This document shows positions 1-8,157 of a DNA stretch of 16,262 bases, in pieces (the stretch's first letter is position 1; each line of letters starts with the position of its first letter). Under the pieces are notes generated by a model. It was not told where the DNA came from. It was given only the letters and a program-made list of their open reading frames with translations, and made no database searches. Where the stretch lies: contig DAHUZD010000360.1 in NCBI GenBank assembly GCA_027306745.1, forward strand, positions 1 to 16,262, read 5' to 3'. The DNA is from Acidobacteriaceae bacterium. Its GTDB lineage: Bacteria > Acidobacteriota > Terriglobia > Terriglobales > Acidobacteriaceae. The translations under genes and the position numbers were made by a program.

Positions 1-748
1 CATTGAGCGTGCTGCCCATCTGCCCCAGATCATCCGAGCTAGTCACCGTGACGCGATGCGACAGGTCCCCTTCGCCCAGGCGCTCCATGGCGTATTCCAG
101 CGGATGCAGGCTGCGCCGGATCGACTGGGAGAACCAAAGCGAAACACCGATGCCTGCAAAGACAAGCAGACCCAGCGTGGCCACCATGATCGTCTGGCTC
201 AGGTGACCGGCGTGAAGGGCATCCAGCGCCCAGCGCTGTCCGCGCATGCGGCTACTGTTGGCCAGCGCATTTTCTAACATGTCCCGCTCAGACACCAACG
301 GCAACACCTGCGCCTTGTACATATCCCAGGCGTCGAGCTTGCGGCCGGCTTCGCTCAAAGTGCGCGTCTGCTCCCATGCAGCCATCAGTTGGCCCTGCTT
401 GCGCGCCAGTTGCGTCAATGTCTTGTCGTCGGCGGGAATCAGTTTGCGGTACTGCTCGCGGATCTGCGTCAGATCATTGTCATCCTGCTCAATCAGCGTC
501 TCCTGCTGCGCCATTTGCGTGGGGTCCACCACGTCAATGTGCAACTGCATGGCGTTGCGCTGATCCTTGGAGATGGATTGCAGCCGCCCAGCCATGGAAA
601 CACCGGGCAGCGAGTCTTGCTCCAGAACCTGAATGGCCTGCGTCGTGCGCGACATGCCCATAAACGCGGTTAATCCAACGATGGCGTTTAAGGCCACCAG
701 CGACAGGCAGATAAAAAGAATCTTGCGGCTCAGCGTTAACTTGAGCAT
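1..748 (-). CDS. Methyl-accepting chemotaxis-like sensor, N-terminal part (4HB domain, TM, HAMP), cut by window edge
   Basis: The reading frame stays open from an ATG at 748 to the left edge, so only about 249 N-terminal residues are present. The start [20 protein letters not shown] is a membrane anchor (residues about 8-30). It is followed by an extracytoplasmic helical region (about 31-180) rich in Q, E, D and L, as in four-helix-bundle MCP ligand-binding domains. A second membrane helix (about 182-206, [20 protein letters not shown]) leads into a HAMP linker ([18 protein letters not shown]). A strong AAGAGGAG at 754-761 lies 5 nt before the ATG. The family senses an extracellular cue and signals through HAMP to a cytoplasmic output domain. 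That output (MCP signalling hairpin or histidine kinase) lies outside the window, so chemoreceptor is the likelier reading but not proven. It is divergent from recA. Confidence 0.75.
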   Translation of the reverse strand, partial: MLKLTLSRKILFICLSLVALNAIVGLTAFMGMSRTTQAIQVLEQDSLPGVSMAGRLQSISKDQRNAMQLHIDVVDPTQMAQQETLIEQDDNDLTQIREQYRKLIPADDKTLTQLARKQGQLMAAWEQTRTLSEAGRKLDAWDMYKAQVLPLVSERDMLENALANSSRMRGQRWALDALHAGHLSQTIMVATLGLLVFAGIGVSLWFSQSIRRSLHPLEYAMERLGEGDLSHRVTVTSSDDLGQMGSTLN

Positions 749-888
749 CTTGGCTCCTCTTCCGGCTCTGGGATCGCGGCGGCCCTGCATCAGCCCATGG
801 ATTCGGCCAACGGCGGGCGCACGCCAACACTACCCATTCCCTCTATCGGCGCGCCGGACCGGCTCCATCACAGGCCGGTTGCCGTGGG

Positions 889-897
889 TGATAGAAT
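889..897 (+). promoter_or_regulatory. Candidate recA promoter, extended -10
   Basis: The gap between the divergent sensor gene and recA contains TGATAGAAT, which fits an extended -10 (TG-N-TAGAAT). No convincing -35 is visible at 16-18 nt upstream. Transcription from about 904 would give a leader of roughly 115 nt. Just upstream, ACCGGC (858-863) and GCCGGT (874-879) form a 6-bp inverted repeat that could be an operator. I could not match any known SOS (LexA) box here, so damage regulation of this recA is not shown by the sequence. Confidence 0.3.
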
Positions 898-1018
898 CCG
901 GCCTGAAGCATCCTTGGTTTTCCGCCGGGCAACTGGCTTTGGCCGGGCGGTTGTGCTGTCCCATCCCCCACCCCTCGCCTGCTCCGGCGCGCTGGAACCA
1001 GGTGGAATGGAGTCGAAT

Positions 1019-2101
<1,083 letters not shown>

Positions 2102-2106
2102 ATGCG

Positions 2107-2169
2107 AGCAGCCGAGAAGCCCCCTCTCTATTCCCGCCACATGGGGACAGGGTGGGGGCTTCTGCTGCT
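2107..2169 (+). terminator. Long hairpin after recA
   Basis: Starting 6 nt after the recA stop, AGCAGC (2107-2112) plus AGAAGCCCCC (2115-2124) pairs with GGGGGCTTCT (2154-2163) plus GCTGCT (2164-2169). This is 16 perfect pairs interrupted only by a 2-nt bulge (CG, 2113-2114). The 29-nt loop can form a small inner stem (TCCC 2132-2135 with GGGA 2144-2147). No T tract follows, so it may be a Rho-type or stabilising 3' structure rather than a classical intrinsic terminator. The downstream coaD has its own promoter, which agrees with transcription ending here. Confidence 0.55.
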
Positions 2170-2204
2170 TCGCTGTAAAAACATCCATCCAGCGCACTTG
2201 CCGA

Positions 2205-2233
2205 TTGCAACCTGCCGCCGCAGCCCATACAAT
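2205..2233 (+). promoter_or_regulatory. coaD promoter, predicted to give a nearly leaderless mRNA
   Basis: TTGCAA (2205-2210) and TACAAT (2228-2233) are separated by exactly 17 nt, a good sigma-70-type match. Initiation about 7 nt downstream would fall at 2239-2241, directly on the GTG at 2239 and 4-6 nt before the ATG at 2245. No Shine-Dalgarno sequence precedes either start, so leaderless or near-leaderless translation is inferred. Confidence 0.5.
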
Positions 2234-2244
2234 CCGATGTGCCC

Positions 2245-2739
2245 ATGAACACAGTACGCGCCATCTACCCAGGCAGTTTTGACCCGCCGACCAACGGCCA
2301 TCTAGACCTGATCGCCCGCGGCTCCCGCATCTTTGACCATCTGGTGGTCGCCGTGCTGCACAATGCCGATAAGGCGCAGCCGCTCTTCCGTACCGAGGAG
2401 CGCGTGGAGATGCTGCGCGAAACCACGCGCGAATTTGGCAACGTCTCGGTCGAAACCTTTGACGGGCTGCTGGTTGAGTTTGCCCGCCTGCAACGCGCAC
2501 AGGCCGTGCTGCGCGGCATCCGCGCCATCAGCGACTACGAATATGAATTTCAAATGGCCCTGATGAACCGCCGCCTGGCCCCGGAGCTGGAAACGGTTTT
2601 CATGATGCCGGCAGAGAAATACTCCTACGTCAGCTCCCGGCTGATCCAGCAGGTCTTCCACCTGGGCGGCTCGGTGGAGGGTCTGGTGCCGCCGGTAGTA
2701 CTGGAGCGCATGCGCAAACGCAACGCGCAGATAAAGTAG
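2245..2739 (+). CDS. coaD: Phosphopantetheine adenylyltransferase
   Basis: CoaD transfers AMP from ATP to 4'-phosphopantetheine to form dephospho-CoA, the penultimate step of cytoplasmic coenzyme A synthesis. The product (164 residues from ATG 2245) has the nucleotidyltransferase signature [16 protein letters not shown] at the N-terminus, with the T/HxGH-type motif represented by TNGH. It also has the conserved [21 protein letters not shown] block and the ISSTxxR-like YSYVSSRLI segment. Length is normal for the family (about 160). A GTG two codons upstream (2239) is a possible alternative start. No ribosome-binding site is visible before either, which fits the leaderless promoter proposed just upstream. 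The stop is followed by a distinctly more A+T-rich insertion. Confidence 0.96.
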   Translation: MNTVRAIYPGSFDPPTNGHLDLIARGSRIFDHLVVAVLHNADKAQPLFRTEERVEMLRETTREFGNVSVETFDGLLVEFARLQRAQAVLRGIRAISDYEYEFQMALMNRRLAPELETVFMMPAEKYSYVSSRLIQQVFHLGGSVEGLVPPVVLERMRKRNAQIK

Positions 2740-2862
2740 CCGCACGCAGGGCTAATTACTTACAGTGCATCATCTACAATGGTGCAATTACGGCGGATGC
2801 CCATCGCATTTTCCGCAGCAAGGGCGATTCCTTAACTGTGGAACCAGAATATCGAGGCAAGA

Positions 2863-4005
2863 ATGATCATCTCTAGGCTCATTCTCAAAAATTGGCGCAA
2901 TTTTTCTAATGTGGATGTTCCGTTGGGAGATCGTGTCTTCATCCTTGGCCCAAATGCCTCTGGAAAATCCAATCTTTTGGATGCGATTCGATTCCTGCGA
3001 GACATTGCAAAACAGCCCGGCGGCGGATTGCAAAGCGCTATTAAAGACCGTGGCGGGATCTCTAAGATTCGCAATCTGACTGCACGCAGAGATCCTGTTG
3101 TAGAACTAGGGATTGAGTTGCTCGACAGACAAGGCACAAGCCAAACAACTTGGAAATACGAAATTGGCATCACTCAACAAGTTCGTGGAGATCGCCTGCC
3201 AATTCTGAAATTCGAACGGGTATTTAAGGGCGACACCCAGATATTGAACCGAAAGAGCGAGAAGGATGAACTCCTTCTATCGCAAACGCATTTGGAACAA
3301 ATCAGTGCTAACGGGGAATTTCGAGAGATTGCAGATTTTTTGAAAACCATTCGCTATGTGCATCTGATTCCTCAACTTTTGCGTCACCCAGAATCCTTCC
3401 AAGGTCCTGCAGCCTCAGACGATCCGTTTGGGCGCAACTTCCTAGAGTCCATTGCAAAGACACCGGAAAAGACACGTAAATCGCGTTTACGCAAAATAGG
3501 AGAGGCCCTAAAGGCGGCCGTCCCACAGCTCAAGGACCTCCAAGACATTAAGGATGAAGCTGGGGTTCCACACCTGCAGGTTCAGTATGAGCACTGGAGG
3601 CCGCAGGCTGGCCTGCAACGAGAAGACCAGTTTTCCGATGGAACATTGCGCTTGATTGGCCTCTTTTGGTCGCTTTTGGACGGGGAGAATCCATTGTTAC
3701 TTGAGGAGCCGGAATTATCCCTGCATTCAGAGATTGTCAAAAAACTCCCCGGCCTGTTTGCAGCTATCCAGCGCAAGAGAAAACGTCAAATTTTTGTCAG
3801 TACGCACAGTGCAGAACTGCTTTCAGATCGAGGTATTGGCGGGGAAGAAGTCCTTTTACTTTCCACCAACCCTAGAGGAACAAAAGTGTCTCAGTCATCA
3901 AACATTCCGGGAGTACGATCGGAGTTAGAGGCGGGTCTGAGTATCGCAGACGCTGCACTTCCGCGCACCGCCCCGCCTGATCTCAAACAATTAGCCCTGT
4001 TTTGA
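2863..4005 (+). CDS. AAA/ABC-type ATPase of a probable two-gene defence module (RecF/OLD-like)
   Basis: A 380-residue ATPase of the SMC/RecF/OLD-like (AAA_21-type) group. It opens with IISRLILKNWRNFSNVDVPL, typical of RecF-like proteins. It then shows Walker A GPNASGKS (29-36), an ABC-signature-like FSDGT (257-261), Walker B LLLEEPELSLH (278-288) and the H-loop STHS (313-316). The region between Walker A and the signature (about 60-250) is short, with no long coiled coil and no in-cis TOPRIM. ATG 2863 has GAGG at 2854-2857, 5 nt away. The stop overlaps the start of the next gene (TGATG). Ancestry with AriA of PARIS, GajA and OLD nucleases suggests an NTP-dependent sensor that controls its partner protein, most likely in phage defence; that role is inferred. 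Base composition is clearly more A+T-rich than recA or coaD, suggesting transfer. Confidence 0.85.
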   Translation: MIISRLILKNWRNFSNVDVPLGDRVFILGPNASGKSNLLDAIRFLRDIAKQPGGGLQSAIKDRGGISKIRNLTARRDPVVELGIELLDRQGTSQTTWKYEIGITQQVRGDRLPILKFERVFKGDTQILNRKSEKDELLLSQTHLEQISANGEFREIADFLKTIRYVHLIPQLLRHPESFQGPAASDDPFGRNFLESIAKTPEKTRKSRLRKIGEALKAAVPQLKDLQDIKDEAGVPHLQVQYEHWRPQAGLQREDQFSDGTLRLIGLFWSLLDGENPLLLEEPELSLHSEIVKKLPGLFAAIQRKRKRQIFVSTHSAELLSDRGIGGEEVLLLSTNPRGTKVSQSSNIPGVRSELEAGLSIADAALPRTAPPDLKQLALF

Positions 4006-4625
4006 TGAATCCGATTCCAATCACGCTCGCTGTCGAAGATGCACTGAGTGGACATGTTTTGAATCGCCTTCTGAAGGTCAACCAGAAATATGCTATTGGT
4101 GTGACACTCGGCCTCAAGGGAAATGGCTACCTCAAAAGCACTTTGCGGGGTTTGAACCAAGCAGCCCAAGGCAGCGCGTATGTAGTTCTGACGGATTTGG
4201 ATAGAGCGCCATGCGCTCCTGCGCTAGTCCAGGATTGGTTTGGCGGGGCAAGCAAACATCCAAACTTGCTGTTTCGAATCGCCGTTCACGAAGTTGAATC
4301 CTGGTTGCTAGCAGATCGGACAGGCCTGGCTCAATATCTCTCCATACATGAAAAATGGATGCCAACAAAACCCGAAGATATCCCCAATCCAAAACATGCC
4401 TTGATTGATCTGGTGCGGACGCACTCCACATCTCCAACCATCAAGGCACGATTGCTTCCAAAACTAGGCAGTACCGCACGGCAAGGCCGGGAGCATAATG
4501 CTTGTCTGGGAGAATTTGCTGATGGAAAGTGGGAACCATCCGTCGCAAGAAAAAACTCTCCGAGCCTGGATAAGGCCATGCGTTGCTTCGAAAGCTTTCG
4601 ACCCATCTTCCACGGGGCCGTTTGA
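4005..4625 (+). CDS. TOPRIM-like (DUF4276-type) partner of the ATPase
   Basis: A 206-residue protein starting at ATG 4005, whose A is the last base of the ATPase stop (TGATG), so the two are translationally coupled. Visible acidic motifs match a TOPRIM-like fold: LAVEDALSG near the N-terminus (E11), LTDLDRAPC (D64, D66), then HEVESWLLAD (E96, E98, D104) and a conserved-looking IPNPKHAL (K130). This layout resembles DUF4276 proteins found beside AAA ATPases, and the TOPRIM partners in PARIS (AriB) and OLD/Gabija nucleases. In those families the acidic residues bind metal for nucleic-acid cleavage. Nuclease activity is therefore plausible but not demonstrated. A TTG at 4002 is in frame but ATG is preferred. 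Specific family assignment is from memory of motifs, not a search. Confidence 0.7.
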   Translation: MNPIPITLAVEDALSGHVLNRLLKVNQKYAIGVTLGLKGNGYLKSTLRGLNQAAQGSAYVVLTDLDRAPCAPALVQDWFGGASKHPNLLFRIAVHEVESWLLADRTGLAQYLSIHEKWMPTKPEDIPNPKHALIDLVRTHSTSPTIKARLLPKLGSTARQGREHNACLGEFADGKWEPSVARKNSPSLDKAMRCFESFRPIFHGAV

Positions 4626-4766
4626 CCCGGCGCGAGGCTTCCCGTAGACTTAGATACTGCCGCAGGAGTGAATCTCCCTCCCGGCCACCGGGTCTCCGCA
4701 AACGGAATCCCCGCACAACAATTTAATTTTTGCCCACAGAAACTGGGTATATCGAAAGAGAGTTGC

Positions 4767-5045
4767 ATGGCAAACCACGTATCCTCGCTGAAGCGAGCCA
4801 GACAGACCGAAACCCGCACGGCCGTCAACCGCGCCAACCGAAGCAAGATGCGCAGCAGCCTGCGCCTGATGCGCGAGGCGCTGGCCGCAGGCGACGCCAA
4901 GGCCGCAGGTGAGCAGTACCGCAAGACCGCTTCCATCCTCGACAAGAGCGTGCAAAAGGGCGTGCTACATGACAACACCGCCTCCCGCTACAAGAGCCGC
5001 CTGAACGCACGCGTCAAGAACCTCGTCATCAAAAAGACGGCTTAA
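4767..5045 (+). CDS. rpsT: 30S ribosomal protein S20
   Basis: The 92-residue basic protein [20 protein letters not shown] matches S20, which binds 16S rRNA early in 30S assembly. Conserved parts include the NHxSxxKRxRQ start, the [13 protein letters not shown] helix and the C-terminal [14 protein letters not shown]. The start at 4767 is set by the homologous MANH sequence and by GAGAG (4758-4762) 4 nt upstream. The frame is open back to 4668, but the extra codons have no S20 similarity. It stands alone in the gap after the defence-type pair and returns to the G+C-rich codon use of the backbone. Confidence 0.96.
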   Translation: MANHVSSLKRARQTETRTAVNRANRSKMRSSLRLMREALAAGDAKAAGEQYRKTASILDKSVQKGVLHDNTASRYKSRLNARVKNLVIKKTA

Positions 5046-5052
5046 GCGCTTG

Positions 5053-5082
5053 GGGGACGCGGCTGGAGCCAGCTCCGTCCCC
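5053..5082 (+). terminator. Hairpin after rpsT
   Basis: GGGGACG (5053-5059) pairs with CGTCCCC (5076-5082). Inside, after a small internal loop, GCTG and CAGC add a second short stem. It lies 7 nt after the rpsT stop. There is no long T tract, so termination efficiency is uncertain, but position and G+C-rich stem fit a terminator or 3' stabilising hairpin. Confidence 0.5.
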
Positions 5083-5184
5083 GGTTCCAAATCTCCGGCT
5101 TCGCCATTCCATCTCCACGTCTCCGGCTCCGACCGGAACTGTGGCTGCGCGCGTTGCGTATCTGCCCACCAGGGAGAGATGCCC

Positions 5185-5751
5185 ATGCGAATGCAGATGA
5201 GAATCCTGCCCAAAAACTGGCGCGCTTTCGCGCTGTCAATCCTAGCCACGATCGCTCTGACACAAGCTGCTCTCGCTGCGCTTGCGCAGGCCCAGACGCA
5301 GAGGCTGGTTCTGCCACCCACGCCGGCCACGACGTTGGCAGACTCGGCGCTCACGTTGCCTGTGCCGGGAAAAATCACCTTGCTCGCGGTGGGTTTTAGC
5401 CGCTCCTCCGGCTCGGCAGCGGGCGTGGCGTGGAAGCAAATGCAGCCTTTTTGCGCGGCGCACCCGCAGGTAGCCTGCTATCAAGTAGCTGTCTTGCAAG
5501 ACGCGCCCGGATGGATTCGCGGCATGATTGAGCGCGGACTGCGCAATGCGCGCACGCAAGCCGAACGGGAACAATTTGCGATTGTCGTGACGAATGAACC
5601 GGCTTGGAAGCAGGTGTTGCACGACACGGACGCGCGCGCAGGCTATGCCGTGTTGACGGGAGCGGACGGGCGCATTCTTTGGCAAACGCAAGGGCAGGAG
5701 GCGACGCTGAACATCGACGCACAGGCTCTGCAATCGCATCTGCCGCAGTAG
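5185..5751 (+). CDS. Secreted protein, probable thioredoxin-like fold without CxxC
   Basis: A 188-residue exported protein of uncertain function. Residues about 12-34 form a signal peptide h-region (RAFALSILATIALTQAALAA) with probable cleavage after AQA near residue 37. The mature part has GKITLLAVGFSRSSG, then a helix and the strand VACYQVAVLQDAPGWIRGMI, and ends with GYAVLTGADGRILWQTQG. This beta-alpha-beta pattern recalls thioredoxin-like or ATP10-like proteins. Two cysteines (C90, C98) are 8 apart and there is no CxxC, so disulfide reductase activity is unlikely. ATG 5185 is chosen because AGGGAG (5171-5176) lies 8 nt before it; ATG 5179 is too close and the frame reaches 5050 without a reason to start there. 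It converges with the glycosyltransferase pair. Confidence 0.6.
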   Translation: MRMQMRILPKNWRAFALSILATIALTQAALAALAQAQTQRLVLPPTPATTLADSALTLPVPGKITLLAVGFSRSSGSAAGVAWKQMQPFCAAHPQVACYQVAVLQDAPGWIRGMIERGLRNARTQAEREQFAIVVTNEPAWKQVLHDTDARAGYAVLTGADGRILWQTQGQEATLNIDAQALQSHLPQ

Positions 5752-5768
5752 CCCCGAAGCAAAACGGG

Positions 5769-6932
5769 TCAGCCTGCCGAACGATTTTGCAGCTCCAGCC
5801 AGGCCAGCATCGGCTCCACTCCCTGCGCGTAGAGTGCGTACTCGCCGCTGCTTTCTATCTTTTCCAGCGCCACCCGCGCGTTGCCGCACAGGCGTTCGCG
5901 CAATTCGACCGAGCGATAGATCCGTTCCATCGCCGCAGCCAACGCCGTAGGATTTTGCGGCGGTACGACGAGGATTTCCTCCTCCGCGCGCAATAACTCC
6001 GCCGCGCCACAGCGCGTGGTGGTGATGGCGGGCAGACCTTGTGCAATGGCCTCCAGCAGCGCCATGCCGAAACCATCATCCACCGTAGGCAGCACGAAGG
6101 CGTCGCAGCGCGCATAAAAATCGCGCAGATCGCGACAGTACTCGACGCGTTCTACATCGGTAGCGCGGCGCAGAACGTCACGCAGCGCAGGAATTTTTTC
6201 GAGCGAAGCATCCGTGCGCAGCAACAGGCGCGCGTTGGGCAAGCGCAGTTGCTCCCAAGCTTCCAGCAGATATACAAGGCCCTTGCGCACGGGATTGCCA
6301 CCGACCATGCCGAAGGTAAAAGGACGGTCAGCACGCTGCCAAGAGACCTGGGGCGGCGGCGTGGTTGCCACGCGACCAAAGAGCGGCGCGACGAAGATCT
6401 TCTGCCGCATCGATTGCGGAAAGCTCTCCGCGCTGTAGCGCGAGGGCACAAGAATCGCATCCGCCTCGGCGTACTCGGCAAGCTGGCGCGAGCGGAACCA
6501 ATCCGGCTCTTCGGTATAGCGCAGGCCAAGCCGTTCGTGCTCATCGCGCAGCAGGGATTGCTGCGCATCCACATGCGGGCAGGCGCGGTCGAGCACGAAA
6601 CGTGCGCCCATGCGCTGGGCTGCGCGGCCAGAGGCCAAGGCTCCCGTAGCCGAACCCCAATACAGATCGCAGGGTTGCAACCGTGCGGCGACGATGTGGT
6701 CGAAGGCAACGGTATCGGCCCGCTGCACCGGCCGGGGCAGTTGCACACCTGTGGCGAAGTGAACCATGGGCACCCACTGTGGCACCCAGTGCAACTGGAT
6801 GCCCGGTTCCAGCGCGCGGAAACGCGCGCGATACGCAGCGGTGTAAAGCGCAACCTGCTCCCCGCGCCGGTGCATCAGATTGGCGGGAATGGCCGCGTGG
6901 GCAGGGCGTCCGGTGGCCAAGGCAATCTTCAT
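5769..6932 (-). CDS. GT4-type glycosyltransferase
   Basis: A 387-residue GT-B-fold glycosyltransferase (glycosyl transferases group 1). The N-terminal acceptor-side domain starts MKIALATGRPAHAAIPANLM. The C-terminal nucleotide-sugar domain has FGMVGGNPVRKGLVYLLEAW (R216, K217 of the usual R/K pair), then DDGFGMALLEAIAQGLPAIT (285-304). In the usual E-x7-E pair, the second glutamate (E294) is present and the first position is Asp (D286). The ATG at 6932 overlaps the stop of the upstream glycosyltransferase by 4 nt (ATGA), indicating one operon. An in-frame ATG at 6941 is possible but lies within the upstream gene. The sugar donor and acceptor cannot be told; roles in surface polysaccharide, glycolipid or protein glycosylation are all possible. 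Confidence 0.85.
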   Translation of the reverse strand: MKIALATGRPAHAAIPANLMHRRGEQVALYTAAYRARFRALEPGIQLHWVPQWVPMVHFATGVQLPRPVQRADTVAFDHIVAARLQPCDLYWGSATGALASGRAAQRMGARFVLDRACPHVDAQQSLLRDEHERLGLRYTEEPDWFRSRQLAEYAEADAILVPSRYSAESFPQSMRQKIFVAPLFGRVATTPPPQVSWQRADRPFTFGMVGGNPVRKGLVYLLEAWEQLRLPNARLLLRTDASLEKIPALRDVLRRATDVERVEYCRDLRDFYARCDAFVLPTVDDGFGMALLEAIAQGLPAITTTRCGAAELLRAEEEILVVPPQNPTALAAAMERIYRSVELRERLCGNARVALEKIESSGEYALYAQGVEPMLAWLELQNRSAG

Positions 6933-8083
6933 CGCGCGCACAACTCAGTCAGCAGTTGCACCCAGCGGTCGCCGTAATCACGCCAGCCGCCCAGGCTGCG
7001 CACGCGTTCCAAGGCTGCCGCGCTCATGCGTTGTTGCAACTGCGGATCGTCGGCAAGCAGTTGCATTCGATTGGTAAGCGCATGCGGATCGCGAATGGGC
7101 ACGAGGAAACCTTCCTTGCCATCGGTGAACAAATCTTCCGCGCCGGTGTGGGTGGTGGCGATCACCGGGCTGCCGCAGGCCATCGCCTGTGCCTGCACCA
7201 AAGCCAGTCCCTCTTCCAGGCTGGGCAAAGCCAGCACATGGCTGGCGCTGCATCGGCGTGCCAGTTCTTCGCTGGAGAGCACACCGAGAAATTCCACCTG
7301 CTCCTGCGGCAGCCTGGGCAGCAGGGAGCGCATCTCCGGCTGCACGGCTCCGGCCATCCACAGACGCTTGCGCGGATGACGCAGGCGTGCGAAGGCCTCC
7401 AGCAGATCGGGCACGCCTTTGCGCAGGCAGATTTGCCCGGCAAAGAGCACCTGAAATGTATTGGCAGCGGGGCGGCCCTGTTGTGCGAAACGATCCAGCC
7501 GCACGCCATAGGGAATCACATGGAGTTTTTCCGCCGGCACACCCTGCCGCACAAAGCTGCGCGCCACAAACTGCGATGGCACGGTGATGCAGTCGGCCAT
7601 CGCGTACTGCTCTTCCTCGCGCTGCGTATCGCGCGCATCATGGGTTTGGAGCGGCAGCTTCCAGCGGAGAAACTCTTCTTCGAGCAATTCGCCCTGCGCG
7701 CGGGCATGTGAGGAACCACGGTCGCAAATATATTTGCCGCCGCGCGATTGCACCAGCTTTCCGGCGGCCAGGCCCGCGCCAGAAATGGCGATCAACGCGT
7801 CGGTATCTGGAATGCACCGAGTGAGCCACGCATCAAAGGCCAGCCCATGCCACCAGTCCAGAGTCTCCGTCCAGCGGGAGGGGTACAGCCCATGACGCGC
7901 CAGGGCCAGCGCACCGGTGTGGTACCACGGAAAGGTTTCGACATACTCATGGGGAAGACCTTCGCGCCGCAGCCGGAACCAGGGAAAGGTGGAATAAATT
8001 TTTTGCAGATGGCCGCGTTGTCTCAACTGGTGCGCCAGTTCGAAGTGATGAAAGACGCCGAAGACCGCCAGCGAGACACGCAT
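6929..8083 (-). CDS. GT4-type glycosyltransferase, first gene of pair
   Basis: A 384-residue GT-B glycosyltransferase. The C-terminal half carries VLFAGQICLRKGVPDLLEAF (R221, K222 of the phosphate-binding pair), FLGVLSSEEL, and PSLEEGLALVQAQAMACGSPVIAT (288-311). Here E291 begins the E-x7-E motif, but the second glutamate is replaced by Q299. The N-terminal half (MRVSLAVFGVFHHFELAHQL) is the acceptor domain. The gene overlaps its downstream partner by 4 nt and both probably act in the same glycan pathway. Upstream of the ATG there is only a modest purine-rich AAGGTAGAG. Donor and acceptor are unknown. Confidence 0.85.
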   Translation of the reverse strand: MRVSLAVFGVFHHFELAHQLRQRGHLQKIYSTFPWFRLRREGLPHEYVETFPWYHTGALALARHGLYPSRWTETLDWWHGLAFDAWLTRCIPDTDALIAISGAGLAAGKLVQSRGGKYICDRGSSHARAQGELLEEEFLRWKLPLQTHDARDTQREEEQYAMADCITVPSQFVARSFVRQGVPAEKLHVIPYGVRLDRFAQQGRPAANTFQVLFAGQICLRKGVPDLLEAFARLRHPRKRLWMAGAVQPEMRSLLPRLPQEQVEFLGVLSSEELARRCSASHVLALPSLEEGLALVQAQAMACGSPVIATTHTGAEDLFTDGKEGFLVPIRDPHALTNRMQLLADDPQLQQRMSAAALERVRSLGGWRDYGDRWVQLLTELCAR

Positions 8084-8157
8084 GTGCTCTACCTTATCGC
8101 AGTTTTCAATCTGGATGGCTGCGAATCTAAATGGCTGCGTGGGTACGTTCTATGCTT

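Noticed and set aside
858..879. ACCGGC-N10-GCCGGT before recA as an SOS box
   Set aside because: It does not match the LexA box types I know, and no second copy was found; kept only as a possible inverted repeat.
797..1018. N-terminal extension of RecA
   Set aside because: The frame is open, but the extra residues have no RecA similarity. GGAG at 1009-1012 and the MADDKERT start point to 1019.
2752..2780. Promoter for the ATPase gene using TACAAT at 2775
   Set aside because: The -10 is good but the -35 candidates are poor (CTAATT at 17 nt, TTACTT at 13 nt), so it is not listed as a feature.
4670..4693. CCCGG-CCA-CCGGG as terminator of the TOPRIM-like gene
   Set aside because: A 5-bp stem with a 3-nt loop in a G+C-rich spot, with no T tract; too weak to call.
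6683..7711. 342-codon open frame on the plus strand
   Set aside because: Antisense to the two glycosyltransferases, which have clear motifs; the composition is that of a shadow frame.
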